Shown in pieces: positions 32,210 to 41,384 of a stretch of 64,000 bases of DNA. Both the position numbers and the translations under genes were made by a program. Origin of the DNA: Xenorhabdus ehlersii (lineage in GTDB: Bacteria > Pseudomonadota > Gammaproteobacteria > Enterobacterales > Enterobacteriaceae). Position 1 is the first letter of the stretch. Each line of letters starts with the position of its first letter. Under the pieces are notes generated by a model. The model was not told the DNA's origin. It did no database searches and was given only the letters and a program-made list of their open reading frames with translations. The stretch lies in contig NZ_RAQI01000002.1 in assembly GCF_003610465.1 (NCBI RefSeq), positions 124,001-188,000 of the forward strand, read 5' to 3'.

Positions 32210-32488
32210 TTACTCTTGACCTTTCTTATCATGAGAAAGACGGACATAGACTATTTTTTGTTTGCCGTAATCACAATGACCAACAACTTTTCCATTTGTC
32301 GTATTGTTTTCAGTAACTTGATCACTAGGAACTAAGTCAAGTCTAAAATCCGTTGTTGAAACACCATTTTTAATGATTTTCTGCGCAATCTCTTCTTTCA
32401 AGTTTTCACATGTTATCTTTTGTGAAGCTTGCACTGTAAAGGAAGAAAGCGCAAAAAACAACGCTCCGGTCAGTAGGATCTTTTTCAC
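32210..32488 (-). CDS. DUF1161 periplasmic protein
   Basis: A small secreted protein of about 92 aa with a cleavable signal (ILLTGALFFALSSFTVQA). Two cysteines (in TCENLKEEI and GHCDYG) suggest a disulfide. The CENLK start of the mature part fits DUF1161. AAGGAG directly touches two ATG codons (32494, 32491), so the GTG at 32488, giving MKKILLTG, has the best spacing. Function is unknown. Confidence 0.75.
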   Translation of the reverse strand: MKKILLTGALFFALSSFTVQASQKITCENLKEEIAQKIIKNGVSTTDFRLDLVPSDQVTENNTTNGKVVGHCDYGKQKIVYVRLSHDKKGQE

Positions 32489-32524
32489 CATCATCTCCTT
32501 ATCTTGATGTCGGTGTTGATTTTA

Positions 32525-32881
32525 TTAAGGTTTAATCGGGCGACCTGTATTGATATCCAGACAACGTTTTGTGCTCGGTTCCCAATAAGCATTAATATCG
32601 ACACTTTTTAAACAGGCTTCACGATTATCAGCTTCAACTTCATACTTATCAAACTCTTTTTCTTTACGTTTGTCCGCTTTATGGCGCAATCTTCTCTGTT
32701 CATTCCATTCTTCTTTGCTTTGACGAGCCATTTCTTTGCTTAAGGAAGTTTCTCCGCCATTGATGGTTACACACGTACTTTCTGATGCACATGGCGTAGA
32801 GAATGCGGACGTCTGCCAAAAGAAAGAGAATACCAGAGCAATAGCAGAAACACTTTTAACAATCAAAGAACGAACGTTCAT
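32525..32881 (-). CDS. ynfB: YnfB family protein (DUF1283)
   Basis: 118 aa with an N-terminal signal peptide. The mature part is highly charged (EEWNEQRRLRHKADKR) and ends NINAYWEPSTKRCLD-like, matching E. coli YnfB. Two pairs of cysteines are present. Function is unknown. It lies 30 bp upstream of the DUF1161 gene and is probably co-transcribed with it. Confidence 0.85.
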   Translation of the reverse strand: MNVRSLIVKSVSAIALVFSFFWQTSAFSTPCASESTCVTINGGETSLSKEMARQSKEEWNEQRRLRHKADKRKEKEFDKYEVEADNREACLKSVDINAYWEPSTKRCLDINTGRPIKP

Positions 32882-32951
32882 TTTTGAACCTCTTTTACTA
32901 CGTTACTTAAACTATAAGACTAAGCCATTTAACGAAACTGCTAAAAAATTA

Positions 32952-33698
32952 TTAGTCCCTGTATACGGTTAAACCCGCGAATGACTGACAAACTGGCATC
33001 ATTTCCAATGTATTAATATTGACGCGAGGAGGCAGGTTAGCAACCCAAAATACCGCTTCTGCAATATCTTCCGCCATCAATGCATCAGCGCCTGCATAAG
33101 TTTTATCAACTTTTTCCTGATTGCCTTTAAAACGAACATGAGAAAATTCAGTTCCTTCAACCAGACCAGGTTCAATATCGGTGACTCGGATATTCTTTCC
33201 ATGTAAGTCAGCTCTCAACCCTAAACTAAATTGTTTGACAAAGGCTTTAGTAGCACCATATACGTTACCGCCAGCATAAGGCCAATTTGCTGCGGTGGAA
33301 CCAATATTAATAATGTGTCCATGATTGGTTTGTACCATATTAGGCAACAAAGCCCGCGTCATATTCACTAATCCTTTCGTATTAGTATCAATCATTGTTT
33401 CCCAGTCATCAGGGTTAGCTTGGTGAGCGGGTTCTAACCCTAACGCAAGCCCTGCATTATTCACAAGAACATCTACATTACGTAGGCCATCTGGTAGTTG
33501 TTGAACTGTCTGCTCGATTGCAGTGCGATTTCTCACATCAAGTTGGATGGGGTGGAAGTTCTCACCCAATTCATTTTTCAATTGATCTAATCTATCCTTA
33601 CGGCGTCCTGCTGCAATGACGATGGAGCCATGTTTGATAAATTTTCTTGCAATTGCCTCACCGAAACCAGAAGTTGCTCCTGTCACAAAAACAATCAT
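32952..33698 (-). CDS. ydfG: NADP-dependent 3-hydroxy acid dehydrogenase YdfG
   Basis: A classical short-chain dehydrogenase of 248 aa. It has the nucleotide motif TGATSGFGEAIA, the NNAG motif (VLVNNAGLAL) and the catalytic Ser-Tyr-Lys (NIGSTAANW, then VYGATK). E. coli YdfG oxidises L-allo-threonine, serine and 3-hydroxy acids and also reduces malonic semialdehyde. Confidence 0.93.
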   Translation of the reverse strand: MIVFVTGATSGFGEAIARKFIKHGSIVIAAGRRKDRLDQLKNELGENFHPIQLDVRNRTAIEQTVQQLPDGLRNVDVLVNNAGLALGLEPAHQANPDDWETMIDTNTKGLVNMTRALLPNMVQTNHGHIINIGSTAANWPYAGGNVYGATKAFVKQFSLGLRADLHGKNIRVTDIEPGLVEGTEFSHVRFKGNQEKVDKTYAGADALMAEDIAEAVFWVANLPPRVNINTLEMMPVCQSFAGLTVYRD

Positions 33699-33893
33699 AA
33701 CTATCCTCTTATCTGCAATTTATTATCGTAATGTCCATATTAGTAGAAAAAGTTGTTTCTCATTAGTCAAGGTGAAATTATGGCTTTATTGCCAATTGAT
33801 TGTTTTTTAAATAATTATTTAGCTGTGATTTGAAAGTTTTAGAATTGAAATCGGGGAATTTACTTTGAATGAATATCTTAAGATAAACATAAT

Positions 33894-33912
33894 GGCCCGC
33901 TAAATGCGGGCC
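33894..33912 (-). terminator. Hairpin downstream of the accessory operon
   Basis: GGCCCGC and GCGGGCC form a 7-bp G+C stem with a 5-nt loop, 16 bp beyond the ABC transporter stop. The following minus-strand sequence is only moderately T-rich. Confidence 0.55.
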
Positions 33913-33927
33913 TGGAAAGGTCAGTAA

Positions 33928-35625
33928 TTAGTTTGCTCTTGCCTGTCCCATATATTCCTGTAGAGAGCCATCAAATGCAATTTTCCCTTTGTCGATTCGG
34001 ATTACTCGCTCAGCCAGTCTAAATACACGCGGATCATGGCTTATCATGAGCACAGTTTTACCACGAACGATATTGTTCAATGATTCAGCAAAGCTATTTA
34101 TTTTACTATTGTCCAAATAGGTAGTCGGTTCATCAAATAGCAATATTTCTGGCGTCTTAAGATACAAACGCGCTAACCCAATCACCTGCCTTTCACCGCC
34201 CGACAAAGAAGAACCTTTTTCGTCAATATATGAATCCAAGCCATCCTTCAATTTGCCCAACAGTTCATTACCACCGGCTTTAATCAACGCTGAAATCATC
34301 TCTTCCTTGGTTGATTCTGTATTGGCAATGTGCAGATTATCGTATAACGTGCCTTTTATAATCTGAGTCTGTTGTGACATCACACCAAATTTTTGTAACC
34401 AACGCTGAGAATCGGGATTATCGAGAACTTCACCAAAAATTGAAACATAGCCTTCGCTTAATGGTGTCAAACCAGTCACGATATCAAATATTGTACTTTT
34501 ACCTTGACCGTTATCACCGACGATAAGAACTCGTTCTCCTTTTTGTATAGAGATATTCATATCTTTGAACAAAGTCTCTCTGTCGTTATAGGAGAATTTC
34601 TTGACGTTGATATCAATAGCATTAGCATTATAATTCTCCACTGGTTGGCTCTGTTTGCGATTGTTTGGCTGATAAGCTCCCAACAATTCTAACACCCTGT
34701 CCAACAACGATTTGAGTGAAGCAAATTTATTTAAATGATTGCTGTATCTCTTAATGGAATCAGACATTAATTGTTCATAGGTAAATGCAGCAACAAAGTT
34801 ACCAGGGTTGATCGTTCCATCCATCAATAGCAAACCACCATACCAAAGTACGGCAATTGTCGATGCTAACTGTGCAAAAAAGCCAAGAGGAATAGATAGA
34901 GACATAAACAGCCCGGTGATCTTCTCAACATTTTTCACTTTAGTATTAGCATCATTAATTCTCTTTTTCTCCGACTCTTCAGAATTGAAAATCTTGACAG
35001 ATTTGATCCAAGAAAGAGATTCTTGGATGACGCCAGTTAATCGTGAGTTATAAATTTGCAGAATTCTTTCATAAACAGCCACTCGGTTAGTGATTGGCTT
35101 GCTGATTAGAGTAGTCAGACAAACCATCATAAATGCCAAAATAGCCAATTTAATATCAATCAGGGCCATGGCAATAAATGGGCCGATGATTGATAACGTA
35201 TCATAGAGAAATTCGCTATATAAATCTCTAACTCTATCTGACACAAGATAAGTATCATTTTTTATTCTAAATGCCAGATTCGCTGAATGAAATTTTCTGG
35301 TGATATGATAGGGAAAAGAGAGGAAAGAATCGACTAGCGATTTCCTCATATTATAACTCAGTTCTGATGCATTAATTGTTTGCATCCAAATGATAATAGC
35401 GTGGCTGATGACAATCAATAATGATACTGCGATTAGAGAAGCAATTAATTCATTAAATGAGAAAGAAAGAATTAGCTTATCCTTCAATAAAGTATTGACT
35501 AATTCCTGAACCAGAAATGGAAATAAAACCTCCGCTAAAGCAGCCACTACTGTAAAAACAATAGCCAGTACCAATGCTGTTTTTTGTTTACGTATAAAAG
35601 AATAAAGGAATATAATATATTTCAT
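33928..35625 (-). CDS. ABC exporter with fused membrane and ATPase domains
   Basis: This is a 565-aa half-transporter. Residues 1-300 hold six predicted helices of an ABC exporter domain. The nucleotide-binding domain has Walker A GDNGQGKST (370-378), signature LSGGERQ (474-480), Walker B ILLFDE (494-499) and an H-loop MISHDP. It is probably a homodimeric inner-membrane exporter. It is the third gene of an operon with a DDAH-like hydrolase and a decarboxylase, separated from the former by 200 bp. The context suggests that it exports their product or a toxic intermediate. The substrate is not known. Confidence 0.85.
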   Translation of the reverse strand: MKYIIFLYSFIRKQKTALVLAIVFTVVAALAEVLFPFLVQELVNTLLKDKLILSFSFNELIASLIAVSLLIVISHAIIIWMQTINASELSYNMRKSLVDSFLSFPYHITRKFHSANLAFRIKNDTYLVSDRVRDLYSEFLYDTLSIIGPFIAMALIDIKLAILAFMMVCLTTLISKPITNRVAVYERILQIYNSRLTGVIQESLSWIKSVKIFNSEESEKKRINDANTKVKNVEKITGLFMSLSIPLGFFAQLASTIAVLWYGGLLLMDGTINPGNFVAAFTYEQLMSDSIKRYSNHLNKFASLKSLLDRVLELLGAYQPNNRKQSQPVENYNANAIDINVKKFSYNDRETLFKDMNISIQKGERVLIVGDNGQGKSTIFDIVTGLTPLSEGYVSIFGEVLDNPDSQRWLQKFGVMSQQTQIIKGTLYDNLHIANTESTKEEMISALIKAGGNELLGKLKDGLDSYIDEKGSSLSGGERQVIGLARLYLKTPEILLFDEPTTYLDNSKINSFAESLNNIVRGKTVLMISHDPRVFRLAERVIRIDKGKIAFDGSLQEYMGQARAN

Positions 35626-35825
35626 ATACTGATCACTGTTGAGTTATCAATCTAACTAGTATAGACAACATGTTAAAACTTACCATCCTACCAAAAAGCG
35701 ACTAACTCCATCCTTGGAATACATTTATCCTATGACAATAAAATACAATTTATATTGCAACTAACAACTCAATAATTTTGAGTGGAATTATGTGATCAAT
35801 ATTATTGAATGATTTATCGCAATTT

Positions 35826-36752
35826 TTAGATTACCTGTATTTTATAAGAATATCTATTTAAATGCATAACCATGCAGGAAAGCAGGGCGCCGCTCTTCAT
35901 ATATTCAGATAAATTGAAAAGTTTTGGCGTTAATGCCAATTTAGAGCAAATTTTTTCCAGCTCATGGTTTTTGTTCATTTCATAGATATACTCCTCTGTA
36001 CCTGCTTTCAGGTCATTAATATTAGATGAACAGAGAATATGTTGATTGACTCTGACAGAGTTACAAATCCCACTGTACGCAATATCTTTATTGATACTGA
36101 TAATGTTGGTTACTTTTTCCAGTTCTTTCAGCTCATCGCTGTTGAATCCGCCGGTATAAACGAGCGTATTTTCTTTATCCAGTGGGAATATGCTGCAATC
36201 CAAATGGTAAAGATAAGGATCTCTTTCTTCCACTTTCACGATTTTGAGACCGAATTTTTCTTCCATCCAGTCATAAGTTTTAATATCACTTCTTATTCCA
36301 TAACCGCCGATCAGTACATTATCATGCAAGTGTTTTAACTCCGCTTCACCTTCAAAATAGTAGGGAGCAACTTCAGTTTTATAGCCCAATGATTCAAAGA
36401 AACTTACCCCAATAGGTGTTTCTGATCTTCTGATTTCTGATGCAAAATTGGCAACTATTGCAGTTGGATCTTCATCTCCAATAATAATTCCCAAGTTAGC
36501 AACATATACTTGATCTTGTAGCTCCTGATGAGTATCAGATGGCAGTAAATAGACCAACGATTGTGATGACATAAAGCTATATAGCTTATAGAACTGTCTT
36601 AAAGCCACTTTGCTGTTAACGTTGATGGCGGATTCATCCAGTTCCTCCATCCAAATATTATTTCTTACATTGGTATTTAATGAAAATGGAGGAGCTAATA
36701 AAAAAACTGGCATTTTCAGGTCAGAAATGATACTGGAAGAATTCTTTAACAT
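35826..36752 (-). CDS. DDAH/amidinotransferase-fold hydrolase
   Basis: This 308-aa protein resembles N-dimethylarginine dimethylaminohydrolase. The order of motifs fits the guanidine-modifying fold: FEGEAE at 133-138 (acidic substrate ligands), GGYGIRSD at 149-156, His183 and Asp185 in YLYHLDCS, and a candidate nucleophile Cys293 in GALLSCMVMH. Family members hydrolyse or transfer amidino groups of arginine derivatives. The exact substrate is not evident. It is the second gene of a three-gene operon, 33 bp after the decarboxylase. The low G+C compared with the core genes suggests transfer. Confidence 0.7.
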   Translation of the reverse strand: MLKNSSSIISDLKMPVFLLAPPFSLNTNVRNNIWMEELDESAINVNSKVALRQFYKLYSFMSSQSLVYLLPSDTHQELQDQVYVANLGIIIGDEDPTAIVANFASEIRRSETPIGVSFFESLGYKTEVAPYYFEGEAELKHLHDNVLIGGYGIRSDIKTYDWMEEKFGLKIVKVEERDPYLYHLDCSIFPLDKENTLVYTGGFNSDELKELEKVTNIISINKDIAYSGICNSVRVNQHILCSSNINDLKAGTEEYIYEMNKNHELEKICSKLALTPKLFNLSEYMKSGALLSCMVMHLNRYSYKIQVI

Positions 36753-36785
36753 CTTAAAACCTCAATTTTAGTTTATATTATTTGT

Positions 36786-37511
36786 TTATAGAGAGTTATC
36801 GTTGATTCTAACTAACTTAGTTATACCACCAGTGACATGTTCCTTTTCAGTTACCAATGAAGTTAATTCATCATCATCAGTGACAGGGATCACCAAGTCG
36901 ACTTGTGAACCATACCGAATCATTGAAAATCTATCACCCTGATATACAGGAGTATTTTGTTGTATATGGAACGGTGTTATCGTATCAACATCATAATCAC
37001 CGACTTGAACCATATAGTATTCTCGATTAATGCTAGGCGAGTAGACTTTATTGACGACTCGTTGGTTCAGATATAAATAGTCGTCATAAATTAATTCAAT
37101 GTTCTCTTTATAAAAAATATTACTCTCTACATCAATCATTGGTAGATTGTTGGTTTCCAGAGGTTCATGTTCCGCGTAACTCAGGATGCCATCGTAAGGA
37201 ACTCTATTAATATGCACGTCATAACATGTCATAAAAATACCAATGACAAGCGAACGTTTATCATAATATTTATCTCTTATGATATCCTGAATGCTATATT
37301 TTTTTCCTTTTACTTCGGTGATCGCTTCATCTGGGTTTATTATTCCGCTATAGATAACGAACCCATCAGCAGGAGATAAAAAATATCTATCATCCGTATT
37401 GATTGTTCTCGCTGGATCCCTGAAAAAACCTTCCTGAAAATAAGTTTCAGGTGGAAGATCAGGGAGTCCATTAAATATCGATTTAATGGCTTCGTTCATT
37501 TTGTTACTCAT
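36786..37511 (-). CDS. Phosphatidylserine-decarboxylase-like pyruvoyl enzyme
   Basis: The 241-aa protein keeps the three landmark motifs of the PSD family: Asp49 in SPADG, His100 in DVHINR, and Ser202 in YGSQ (LGST in canonical PSD). Self-cleavage before Ser202 would give a pyruvoyl cofactor. There is no N-terminal membrane segment, unlike the house-keeping Psd, and the fourth residue of the cleavage motif is Gln instead of Thr. Such soluble relatives can decarboxylate free amino acids (PsiD in fungi is an example). Coupling to a guanidine hydrolase and an exporter suggests a dedicated amino-acid-derived metabolite. Confidence 0.75.
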   Translation of the reverse strand: MSNKMNEAIKSIFNGLPDLPPETYFQEGFFRDPARTINTDDRYFLSPADGFVIYSGIINPDEAITEVKGKKYSIQDIIRDKYYDKRSLVIGIFMTCYDVHINRVPYDGILSYAEHEPLETNNLPMIDVESNIFYKENIELIYDDYLYLNQRVVNKVYSPSINREYYMVQVGDYDVDTITPFHIQQNTPVYQGDRFSMIRYGSQVDLVIPVTDDDELTSLVTEKEHVTGGITKLVRINDNSL

Positions 37512-38321
37512 TATTACCTCTAAAAATGTTCATCAACTAGAACATGAAACAGAGAAAAAACAACATGATACAAACAGTTACAGCGAGATATGTTACAGAC
37601 TAATATTAATGATTCAATTTTATTTTTTTTATGGGTATGTTTATTTTTTGTTTGTCAATAAACAACATTTCACCTAAGTTAACTAGAATGATATATATAG
37701 CCAACTAAATATAAATATATTGATGATATAAATTATGGGTAGTAAGGTAGTGTATTATATATATCTGTCAGTGATATTTATCACAAATATGGCAGAAAAT
37801 TTCATTAAAACTGAAGAAAGTGAAGTTTATAGGTCGATTTTTAATCCATTTTAATACTTAGAGTAAGGGGATTTTTATGAACTGATATAACTTTAAAGTC
37901 AACATAAAAGAAATGTGAGGTATTTTAAATCACGCCTCAAAATTAGAAGAACAAGTTAGGAAAAATTTCATTACTGCTTTTATACCAAGGAATTATTTGC
38001 GTAATAATGCAGATGTTTCGCAAATATATGCATAAATTTAAAATAATACCGAAAAAATATACGGCAACGATCCTAAATTTTATAGTCAATTGAAATTACA
38101 TAAACTTCCTATTTATCCAGCTCATAAAATATGAAATTTTCGATCTTTCTCACAGATTTGAATATTCTTTCCTGACGAGAATACTTAAAGTTACATGTAT
38201 GTATCTAACTTTACTCCTGTTTTTACATTTTTGCTACAAATTTGACTAAAATGCAACCGTTAAATATATTAAATCATAGGTTATATTTTATCCATTTAAT
38301 CCATAAGGAGAGGAAGTAACC
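37512..38321. other. 810-bp A+T-rich intergenic region
   Basis: The region separates the accessory operon (minus strand) from the catabolic cluster (plus strand) and marks an obvious change in base composition. It must hold both promoters. The open frames inside are short, A+T-driven and without ribosome binding sites. I see no terminator-type hairpin, tRNA or insertion-sequence end. Confidence 0.5.
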
Positions 38322-39752
38322 ATGCTGATACCAACGCTAAGGCATTTCATTAATGGTCAGTATATTGAGACTAAAGGTTCCGAATATTTTGATCTGGTGA
38401 GCCCGGTCACTGGTGAATCTTATGCACGTTCTCCTAACGCGACCGCGGCGGATGTTGATGATGCTTATGCATCGGCTAAAGAGGCATTTAAAGTATGGGG
38501 ACGTAGAACACCCTCGGCACGTCAGCGGGCGCTGTTAGCGCTGGCTGATACGATAGAAAAAAATGCTGAACGTCTGATTGAATTACAAAGCCGCAATACA
38601 GGGCAGCTTAAGCACCTGATTGCCTCCGAGGAGGTTGCGACATCTGTGGATCATATCCGCTTCTTCGCCGGTGCAGCCCGTTTTTTGGAAGGCAAGGCTA
38701 CAGCTGAATATCTCCCTGATATGACTACTAGTGTCCGGCGTGAACCGCTGGGCGTGGTGGGGCAGGTTACCCCATGGAACTATCCGTTGATGATGGCAGT
38801 GTGGAAGATAGCACCTGCTCTGGCAGCAGGAAATACCGTGGTACTTAAACCAAGTGATACCACACCGGAGAGTACTCTGTTACTGGCTGAACTGTCCGCT
38901 CCGTTTTTCCCTGCTGGCGCCTTCAACGTGGTATTGGGTAATGCGAGCGCGGGTGCCCTGGTCGTTTCACACAAAACGCCTGCTATGGTTTCTATCACTG
39001 GTTCCACACGTGCAGGTTTTCAGGTTGCCTCTTCGGCGGCGGCTAATCTCACCAGAGCGCATCTGGAACTGGGTGGCAAAGCGCCGGTGGTTATTTTTTC
39101 TGATGCGGATATTGACAAAGCAGTGGATACCATCGTTACCGCAGGGTACTTCAACGCTGGTCAGGACTGCACGGCGGCTTCACGTGTGCTGGTGCATGAA
39201 TCTGTTCACGATATCTTCGTCACTAAATTGGTGGCGGCAGCTAAAGCCACCCGTTTTGGCGATCCAGAAGATAAAGAGGCGCTGTATGGACCGCTTAATA
39301 ATATTCGTCAGCTGGAGCAGGTCAAAGGGTTCATTGCACGTCTGCCCGCCCATGCCCGTATCGAAACAGGAGGCCGTCAGGCCAATCGTTCGGGATATTA
39401 TTTTGAACCTACGGTGATTACTGGTCTGGAGCAATACGATGAAGCGATTCAGACTGAGATTTTTGGCCCTGTTATCACAGTGCAGAAGTTCCTCACAGAA
39501 CAGGAAGCTATCGAGAAAGCTAACGATGTAAAATACGGATTGGCCTCCAGTGTCTGGACCCGCGACCATGGCCGCGCGTTACGCCTGTCTCGTGAGCTTG
39601 ATTTTGGAACTGTCTGGATTAACACCCATATTCCTCTTACGGCAGAAGCACCACATGGTGGCTTCAAGAATTCTGGATACGGTAAAGATTTGTCGGCTTA
39701 TGGCTTCGATGAATATACACGTATCAAACACGTGATGAGTTCCAATGATTGA
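38322..39752 (+). CDS. NAD(P)-dependent aldehyde dehydrogenase (aminobutyraldehyde-type)
   Basis: A 476-aa ALDH with all catalytic residues: Asn153 region (PWNYP), Glu249 in LELGGKAP and nucleophile Cys283 in GQDCTAASR. SITGSTRAG is the cofactor motif. Similarity and neighbours point to a gamma-aminobutyraldehyde or related amino-aldehyde substrate. The start has AAGGAGAGGAAG upstream. It is the first gene of a seven-gene plus-strand cluster that is G+C-richer than the flanks. Confidence 0.87.
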   Translation: MLIPTLRHFINGQYIETKGSEYFDLVSPVTGESYARSPNATAADVDDAYASAKEAFKVWGRRTPSARQRALLALADTIEKNAERLIELQSRNTGQLKHLIASEEVATSVDHIRFFAGAARFLEGKATAEYLPDMTTSVRREPLGVVGQVTPWNYPLMMAVWKIAPALAAGNTVVLKPSDTTPESTLLLAELSAPFFPAGAFNVVLGNASAGALVVSHKTPAMVSITGSTRAGFQVASSAAANLTRAHLELGGKAPVVIFSDADIDKAVDTIVTAGYFNAGQDCTAASRVLVHESVHDIFVTKLVAAAKATRFGDPEDKEALYGPLNNIRQLEQVKGFIARLPAHARIETGGRQANRSGYYFEPTVITGLEQYDEAIQTEIFGPVITVQKFLTEQEAIEKANDVKYGLASSVWTRDHGRALRLSRELDFGTVWINTHIPLTAEAPHGGFKNSGYGKDLSAYGFDEYTRIKHVMSSND

Positions 39753-39768
39753 TACAAGGATACCCACA

Positions 39769-40542
39769 ATGAATCAAAATAGATCTTTGCGCGACCTGGT
39801 ATCACGTGCGCACCATGAGCTCTTTACTGACCGTGATGTGAGGGCACTTGAGCGTTATTTTGCACCGAATTTCATTGAACATTCTCCACTAATCAAAGAC
39901 GGACTTACCGGACTGCGTGAGCTGGTCCAATCACATCCTGAACTGCATCATGAAACATTTCGCGTACTACAAGACGGTGATTTGGTTGCTATCCACGGTC
40001 GTTTCACGGGTTTAGACGATCAACCGTTGGTCGGTTTCGATCTTTACCGGATTGCCGATGGCTTAATCGTGGAACATTGGGATGGATTAGTACCGCAGTC
40101 CGCGCCCAACGCCAGTGGCCGAACTCAGTTGGATGGCCCAACTGAAACAGGCCATAGTCGTGACCGAGAGAAAAATCGCGAACTGGTGGTTAATTTTTTC
40201 ACACGGTCCCTGATCGAAGGGCACTATGATGAGTTTGGAAATTACACCAATGGTAAAGAGTTTCGCCAGCACAGCCCCGATATTCCCGATGGTACAGCTG
40301 CGGTCATTGCATTTCTTAAACAACTTAAAGATGAAGGGCGGGGCCTACATTATGCAAAAATCCACCACACAGTAGCCGACGGGCAGTTTGTTCTGACCCA
40401 CTCAGAGGGGAGTATTGCCGGAGCACGTCACAGTTATTTTGAGCTATGGCGTGTCGAGAACGGCAAAGTGGCTGAACTTTGGGATGCTATCACACCAGTA
40501 CCGGAGGATGCGCAAGCGCTACACCGCCACGGTATTTTTTAG
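39769..40542 (+). CDS. Duplicated SnoaL/NTF2-like protein
   Basis: The 257-aa product has two consecutive SnoaL-type domains (about 5-120 and 132-257). Each shows a pattern like YFAPNFIEHSP or GKEFRQHSP followed by a terminal VEHWD or VAELWD strand. The start ATG 39769 has AAGGA upstream, 16 bp after the ALDH stop. SnoaL-like folds act as small isomerases, hydrolases or binding proteins. The substrate is not evident. Confidence 0.7.
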   Translation: MNQNRSLRDLVSRAHHELFTDRDVRALERYFAPNFIEHSPLIKDGLTGLRELVQSHPELHHETFRVLQDGDLVAIHGRFTGLDDQPLVGFDLYRIADGLIVEHWDGLVPQSAPNASGRTQLDGPTETGHSRDREKNRELVVNFFTRSLIEGHYDEFGNYTNGKEFRQHSPDIPDGTAAVIAFLKQLKDEGRGLHYAKIHHTVADGQFVLTHSEGSIAGARHSYFELWRVENGKVAELWDAITPVPEDAQALHRHGIF

Positions 40543-40595
40543 CGTTGTTTGCAGACATGCTGAAATTCTGGGTTATTTCAATCAGGAGTTAGAGA

Positions 40596-41351
40596 ATGAC
40601 GGCATATTCTATCGTCTACGCACCACTCGATCAGGCCACCAGAACCGAACAGGTTGTGGAACGTTTAAGTAACGCGATCATATCCGGGATATTACAAACT
40701 GATGAGCAGTTGCCTAACGAAAACGAGTTGTCGCGGCGGCTGGGTGTGTCTCCGGTAACTGTTCGTGATGCCCTGAACACGCTACGTGCCAGGCAGTTGA
40801 TTGATACTCGGCGCGGACGTCATGGCGGTAGTTTTGTATGCCGGGTTTCCGTTGAAACAATGCGGAAATATCACCCGTTGCGGTTGATGGCTTCAGGTGA
40901 ACTGGCGGATTTCAGCGAGTTTCACTGTGCAGTGATTGGCCACAGTGCGAGGCTTGCCGCTCAACGTTCAACGCCGGGTGAACTGAGAAAGCTTGGACAA
41001 CTAATCGACAGCTTTGCAATCGCGACGCAGCCGGATGTCCGTATACAGACAGATATGCGCTGTTTGTTAACCCTAGCATCCCAGGCACAGTCGGCTAGGC
41101 TTGCCAATCAAGAGCTGGAGATACAGGCTGAATGGGCTCCTTTGATGGTGCTTCTGTATCGAGAGACTGGTATTCACAGCGAGGTTGCTGCCGCCTGGCA
41201 TACACTCTTAGCCCCTTTGTATAAGGGGGATGGCCTCGCCTGTTACCAGCTGGCACAGAAGATGATTACCCGAATTACTGACCACCTGCTTGAATGCAAA
41301 TTGCGTATGGATACTGATGCGTCATTCTTACAGAGATCTGATCGCGAGTAA
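40596..41351 (+). CDS. FadR-type GntR-family regulator
   Basis: A 251-aa regulator. The N-terminal winged HTH is visible (ISGILQTDEQLPNENELSRR, then VTVRDAL), followed by an all-helical FCD-like effector domain. It probably controls the surrounding amine catabolic genes. The ligand could be an amine or amino acid. Confidence 0.85.
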   Translation: MTAYSIVYAPLDQATRTEQVVERLSNAIISGILQTDEQLPNENELSRRLGVSPVTVRDALNTLRARQLIDTRRGRHGGSFVCRVSVETMRKYHPLRLMASGELADFSEFHCAVIGHSARLAAQRSTPGELRKLGQLIDSFAIATQPDVRIQTDMRCLLTLASQAQSARLANQELEIQAEWAPLMVLLYRETGIHSEVAAAWHTLLAPLYKGDGLACYQLAQKMITRITDHLLECKLRMDTDASFLQRSDRE

Positions 41352-41384
41352 TGTGGCTGCATTTATCCCTGGAAGGGGGGGCAT

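Noticed and set aside
37486..37677. 63-aa hydrophobic open frame upstream of the decarboxylase operon
   Set aside because: A+T-driven frame, overlapping the start of the minus-strand gene, without ribosome binding site or recognisable sequence.
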